From PVC group bacterium (GTDB lineage Bacteria > GCA-001730085 > JADFSZ01): a stretch of 35,842 nucleotides of DNA. Position numbers and translations under genes: made by a program. The stretch is taken from NCBI GenBank assembly GCA_022560555.1, contig JADFSZ010000002.1, positions 1 to 35,842 on the forward strand. The letters are read 5' to 3'. Below the pieces are notes generated by a model. That model was not told the DNA's origin. It did not search any database and saw only the letters and a program-made list of their open reading frames with translations. Position 1 is the stretch's first letter; every line of letters starts with the position of its first letter. Shown piece by piece: positions 32,181 to 35,842 of the stretch.

Positions 32181-34190
32181 TCACACTTCCTGGCTTTTCT
32201 GCTTGTCCAGTTCTTGGTTAAGAACATCTTGAGAAACAAATCCGTCTTCGACAAGGATTTCACCGATTTTCTTTTTCTCTTTCAGCTCTTTCGGGATCGT
32301 AAACACGAATGTCGCACCTTGGCCCACAACGGATTCAATCCAAATACGCCCGTGATGATCTTCGATCACTTTTTTGACTATTCCCAGGCCCGCTCCCGTT
32401 CCTTCGTATTCCGCGTTGGAGTGAAGGCGTTTAAACATCCCAAAAATTTGGTCATGGTATTTCGGATCAATGCCGATCCCATTGTCTTTAACAAAAAATT
32501 TATGGTTATCAGCTTCAGACACATATCCCACTTCCACGCGAGGGTGATCCGGATTGTCTTTGGATGAAAATTTGATCCCATTGTTGATCAAATTCAGGAA
32601 AACTTCCGTCATTTTGATACGATCACAGCAGACAACAGGAATATTTGGAGGAATCACCATCTCGACCTTGTGTTCTTTGATATCAAATTCTATACGCTTT
32701 AAAACAGCTTCTAATAGTTCATTGATATTAACGTCTTCAAACGGATTTTGAATACGTGAAATGCGTGACAGCGCCAAAAGATCATCAATTAATTGGTTCA
32801 TTCTGTTCACACCGCCGATGATTTCCTGGATATGATCCCGCCCCTCGTCATCCAGCTTGTCCCGGTAATCTTCTTCCAAAAACTTGGCAAACGAGGCAAT
32901 TCCCCGTAAAGGAGCTCTCAAGTCATGGCTGGCGGTGTATGTAAAACTATCCAGCTCTTTATTAACTTTTTCCAGCATGCCTTTTTGACTTTCGAGTTCC
33001 GCCCTTTTTTGCTCAATATTTTTATTAGCCTCCACCAAATTGTCCGTCATCTGATTAAAAGCGAGCGCCAGTTCTCCGATTTCGTCCTGGCCATACACGG
33101 CGGCCCGTGCGGAAAGATTGCCTTCGGCAATGGACGCGGAGACATCCGTTAGAGCGCGAATGGGACGCGATATCGTGCGGGCAATCACAATCGCGATAAC
33201 AACAACGGCGCACATGAGAAGTATGCTGATGTTCATCAATTTCTTTCTGAGTTGATTGGCGGACGAAAAAACTTCTTTTGTGTCCATTTTAACAATGAGT
33301 CCCCATCGAAAACTAGGAATGTACCGGCTGACGAACAGAACTTCTTCTTGGCGATAATCCAGGGCTCGTCCAACATCTCTATTTGAAGTAGATCTTTTTT
33401 TGAGGCTGGAAGCCTCAAACGAATTTTTTTTGACCGAACGGACAAAAGCGGCATTTTTATCAAATCGGAGCGGGGTCGCGAAAACCACGTTATCGCCTGA
33501 ATGTGCCATGATCATCGTTCCGCCCGTGTTCCCCAGGCTGGAGTAATCTTTGACAAGTTCGCTTATGCCCGCGTTATTCATTTTGACAATCAAAACACCG
33601 ATCAGCTCGGCGCCTTTCAAGATGGGCGCGGAAATAAAAAGGGCGGCCTTCTCGGTATTATAATCATATTCGAAATCCGAAATTTCTGTCTTGGATGATT
33701 CTTTTGCCCGGATAAAAACCTTCGTCAATTCGGATTCTTCATAAAGCGCGATTTCGTAAATAGAGCTGATGGAAAGGCGTTCAACGGAAAATACAATTTC
33801 GCCGCGCGGACGGATCAGGTACAAATCTTCAAATTCCGATGTTTTTTTGTAGTACGTCAAAAAGGGGCGATACTCTTTCTTTATATCTTGGAAGGCTTCA
33901 GGATTCGCAACTTTATCTTCAAACGCCGCGCTCAACTCCTCCATGGCTTCGATAATGTCCGACGTATGAGAGAGATTCGTAACGGCCCGCTCTTTTTCCC
34001 GCAGATAAAACTCAATTTGATTGGTTTTGTTATCAGCGACCGCGACCAAGCTATTGGTGACCTCAGTTTCAAGAACTTTTTTAGATGTGTTATAGCTGAT
34101 GTTGATCGCAACAGCCATCGGCACAAGCGCGATGACCAAGAAAGACAATACAAACTTCGTCGTGATGGGGAGATTATTAAAAAAGGTCAT
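32181..34190 (-). CDS. Cache-HAMP sensor histidine kinase with C-terminal MshEN-like motif
   Basis: A 669-residue membrane kinase. Membrane segments lie at about 9-30 and 318-338. The periplasmic part (about 31-317) looks like a double Cache sensor. HAMP is at about 339-392, then a coiled coil. The H-box is TASHDLRAPLRG with His422, followed by the N-box LNLINNGIKFS and G-boxes DNGIGIDP and GTGAGLGIVKK to about residue 635. The kinase core resembles phytochrome-type kinases, which pair with Rcp1 receivers such as the next gene. Residues 641-664 (KIGEILVEDGFVSQDVLNQE and on) closely match the first MshEN motif of GspE at 21680-23386. That tail is unusual and might bind c-di-GMP or the motor. 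ATG overlaps the upstream kinase stop. Confidence 0.92.
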   Translation of the reverse strand: MTFFNNLPITTKFVLSFLVIALVPMAVAINISYNTSKKVLETEVTNSLVAVADNKTNQIEFYLREKERAVTNLSHTSDIIEAMEELSAAFEDKVANPEAFQDIKKEYRPFLTYYKKTSEFEDLYLIRPRGEIVFSVERLSISSIYEIALYEESELTKVFIRAKESSKTEISDFEYDYNTEKAALFISAPILKGAELIGVLIVKMNNAGISELVKDYSSLGNTGGTMIMAHSGDNVVFATPLRFDKNAAFVRSVKKNSFEASSLKKRSTSNRDVGRALDYRQEEVLFVSRYIPSFRWGLIVKMDTKEVFSSANQLRKKLMNISILLMCAVVVIAIVIARTISRPIRALTDVSASIAEGNLSARAAVYGQDEIGELALAFNQMTDNLVEANKNIEQKRAELESQKGMLEKVNKELDSFTYTASHDLRAPLRGIASFAKFLEEDYRDKLDDEGRDHIQEIIGGVNRMNQLIDDLLALSRISRIQNPFEDVNINELLEAVLKRIEFDIKEHKVEMVIPPNIPVVCCDRIKMTEVFLNLINNGIKFSSKDNPDHPRVEVGYVSEADNHKFFVKDNGIGIDPKYHDQIFGMFKRLHSNAEYEGTGAGLGIVKKVIEDHHGRIWIESVVGQGATFVFTIPKELKEKKKIGEILVEDGFVSQDVLNQELDKQKSQEV

Positions 34191-35719
34191 AGTTTATTTT
34201 TTGCCTGCACTTTACACTGATCAATATGTTCAAAAAATTCTTCGACATCTATCACATCATCCGGATATGTCAGCCATTGAAATTCCAAATTAATATTTTG
34301 TATGCCATTTTCTTTTTCCTCTTGTTGTATCCAAGCCGATCTTAAACGTTTTTCAATTTTTACGGCTTGGTCTTTATCACAATATAAAAGGGCAATCACG
34401 ATCTTGCCATGAAGCGTTATCACCGTATCCTTAACTTGTCTCAATGCGTAGTTAAGCGTGCTTTCAGCTTTCTTTAGGAGGTCCGTCTTTGTCAGGGTGG
34501 AAGCCGCCTCTTTTCCGCCAGGACCCTTCAAGGAGATAATGGTCAAGGAAACTTGAGTGCCTTTTTTCTGGGCATCTTCGATCGCTTGCGTCAATATTTC
34601 TTTGAGAAACGACTCCGGAGTGTATTTCGGCAGAGTAAAAACAAATTGTGTTCCTTTGCCGTATTCGCTCTCGACCCAAATGCGTCCCTTATGAAGCTCA
34701 ACAATGCCTTTGGCAATCGAAAGCCCCAACCCCGTTCCTTTTTCTCCGGCACCGTGTTTACGACCAAACTGCTGGAACTTGCTGAACACTTTTGTTAAAT
34801 CTTCTTCGGTAATTCCCATTCCGGTATCACTGACTTGGCATTCAAATTCGTCGTCTTTTTCGAGCACAGAGATTTCAATAGAGCCTTCGTGTGTAAATTT
34901 GAGCGCGTTGTTAATCAAGTTCATAAAAACTTGGATTAATTTATCATGATCGGAATAGATGCGGATCTCATGAGTTGGCAGAGTGGATTTCAGGGTTAAT
35001 CCTTTTTTTTCCACCTTAAATTGAAGCGAAGTAATGATCTGATGAATCAGGGATTTTAAATCAATGAGCTCACGTTTAAGTTCGATCTGGCCGGCTTCAA
35101 TCTTGGAGATATCCAAGAGATTGTTAATAATCCGTGTCAGACGGTCAACATCTTCTTTGCAAATATTCAAAAATTCGCGTTGATTTTCCGTTGTCGGTCC
35201 CAAAATCCCTTCGGCGATTTGCGAAACGGTTTCACGGATGGTGGTGAGAGGGGTCCGAAGCTCATGAGAAACCGTTGATATAAAGTCGGATTTCATTTGA
35301 TCAAGTTTTTGCAGTTCTTTATTTTTTTTCTCCAGTTCTTTATATAAAAGCTTAATGGCGTCATTTGTTTTTTTCATCCCCCATATCTGCAAATCAAGAT
35401 CTTCTTTCGTCTGATGCAAATCCTGTAAAATCCGCCCCACAAACCGCCCCAAGGCCAGTGAACTGTTTTGAGCCAACTGAGCATCTTGGATCCACTGATC
35501 GTCTTTTTGTTCCAATCCAACCATGAGATCAAAATTCAGGTTTTTGTCCCAATCATTTGTACCATGAAAGCAAGGGATTTTGAGGGCCTCGGATATTTCT
35601 TTGGACTCCGCCGATTGATCCGTATCCACGATGGCACAAAGCAAAGGATTTTCCTGTTTTTTTAGGAAATCGGCCATCTTTTTTAACGGTTTGCCGGATC
35701 CAACCAAAACAATATGCAT
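34187..35719 (-). CDS. Soluble histidine kinase with Rossmann-like N-terminus and degenerate GGDEF-like C-terminus
   Basis: A 510-residue kinase without membrane segments. Residues 1-70 (MHIVLVGSGKPLKKMADFL, then LLCAIVDTD) look like a Rossmann-type nucleotide-binding unit. A coiled coil lies at about 115-143. The kinase core has H-box TVSHELRTPL (His152), N-box FMNLINNALKFT and G-boxes DTGMGI and GTGLGLSIAK to about 365. Residues of about 368-510 resemble a GGDEF domain in layout (SLTIISLKG, then a helix, IVIALLYCD, and the end WLTYPDDVIDVEEFFEHID), but the GGDEF signature itself is absent, so it should be inactive as a cyclase. The ATG at 35719 has an AAGGAG ribosome site; the frame runs on to a TTG at 35800. 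Both outer domain calls are inference. Confidence 0.85.
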   Translation of the reverse strand: MHIVLVGSGKPLKKMADFLKKQENPLLCAIVDTDQSAESKEISEALKIPCFHGTNDWDKNLNFDLMVGLEQKDDQWIQDAQLAQNSSLALGRFVGRILQDLHQTKEDLDLQIWGMKKTNDAIKLLYKELEKKNKELQKLDQMKSDFISTVSHELRTPLTTIRETVSQIAEGILGPTTENQREFLNICKEDVDRLTRIINNLLDISKIEAGQIELKRELIDLKSLIHQIITSLQFKVEKKGLTLKSTLPTHEIRIYSDHDKLIQVFMNLINNALKFTHEGSIEISVLEKDDEFECQVSDTGMGITEEDLTKVFSKFQQFGRKHGAGEKGTGLGLSIAKGIVELHKGRIWVESEYGKGTQFVFTLPKYTPESFLKEILTQAIEDAQKKGTQVSLTIISLKGPGGKEAASTLTKTDLLKKAESTLNYALRQVKDTVITLHGKIVIALLYCDKDQAVKIEKRLRSAWIQQEEKENGIQNINLEFQWLTYPDDVIDVEEFFEHIDQCKVQAKNKL

Positions 35720-35800
35720 TTTTTCCGTGCTCCTTATATGATTGCATGTTCCCAATGGCTCATGTCCTTTCATGCCGCGGGTTTCCCCTTGAACATCCAA

Positions 35801-35815
35801 GAGACAAACTGTCTC
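35801..35815. promoter_or_regulatory. 6-3-6 palindrome upstream of the kinase gene
   Basis: GAGACA and TGTCTC flank AAC, about 82 bases upstream of the chosen start. An AT-rich tract (35818-35837) lies beyond it. This may be part of the promoter region of the signalling block, but the window ends here, so -10 and -35 cannot be fixed. Confidence 0.35.
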
Positions 35816-35842
35816 ACTTTAATATAAATATATATAACAGAA

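Overview
The window looks like a chromosomal segment from an uncultivated diderm (Gram-negative-type) bacterium of moderate GC content. Every gene I support lies on the minus strand, so transcription runs from high to low coordinates. The hybrid PilMNO/GspD-E-F-G machine, the O-antigen ligase fused to tetratricopeptide repeats (TPRs), the carbamoyltransferase/SxtJ pair and the long beta-helix surface protein together suggest Candidatus Omnitrophota or a neighbouring PVC-type lineage. That assignment is inference from gene content and protein style; no rRNA gene or phylogeny supports it here.

Layout in the direction of transcription. (1) 35.8-31.3 kb: a two-component signalling block with two hybrid-architecture histidine kinases and two receiver-only proteins. 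(2) 31.25-30.88 kb: a strong promoter-like site followed by a roughly 340-nt gene-free leader holding hairpins and three copies of a repeated module. (3) 30.9-16.3 kb: a compact, largely overlapping operon for a type II secretion/type IV pilus-like machine: ParA-type ATPase, PilM, PilN, a PilO-PilP fusion, a secretin with a TPR-like tail, GspF, GspG, a PilX/GspK-like protein, GspE, a 1194-residue secreted beta-helix/Ig-like protein and two minor pseudopilins. No prepilin peptidase is visible. A receiver-only response regulator follows and ends in a good intrinsic terminator at about 15.77 kb. (4) 15.5-11.8 kb: purA with its own promoter and leader hairpin, then a NodU/CmcH-type carbamoyltransferase broken by a one-base frameshift, and an SxtJ-like membrane protein. 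(5) 11.8-10.3 kb: a ComEA-like DNA-binding protein, a LysM lipoprotein and a proline-rich anchored protein. (6) 10.3-0 kb: housekeeping genes: a WalJ-like metallo-hydrolase, accD, folC, the O-antigen ligase, a membrane TPR protein, a DUF3006 protein, a nitrilase-family hydrolase, rsmI, alr, eno and a FtsB/DivIC-type divisome protein.

How it fits together. The pilus/secretion operon holds most of the parts for building a pseudopilus: the motor (GspE), platform (GspF), alignment complex (PilM/N/O-P), outer-membrane channel (secretin), major and minor pseudopilins, and a ParA-type positioning ATPase. A large surface protein encoded inside the operon is its likely cargo or tip adhesin. The signalling block just upstream is a plausible controller. 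One kinase carries at its C-terminus a motif closely resembling the c-di-GMP-binding MshEN segment that opens GspE in the same window, and the other ends in what looks like a degenerate GGDEF domain. The structured leader between the two blocks, the kinase-MshEN link and the embedded adhesin are the observations most worth following.
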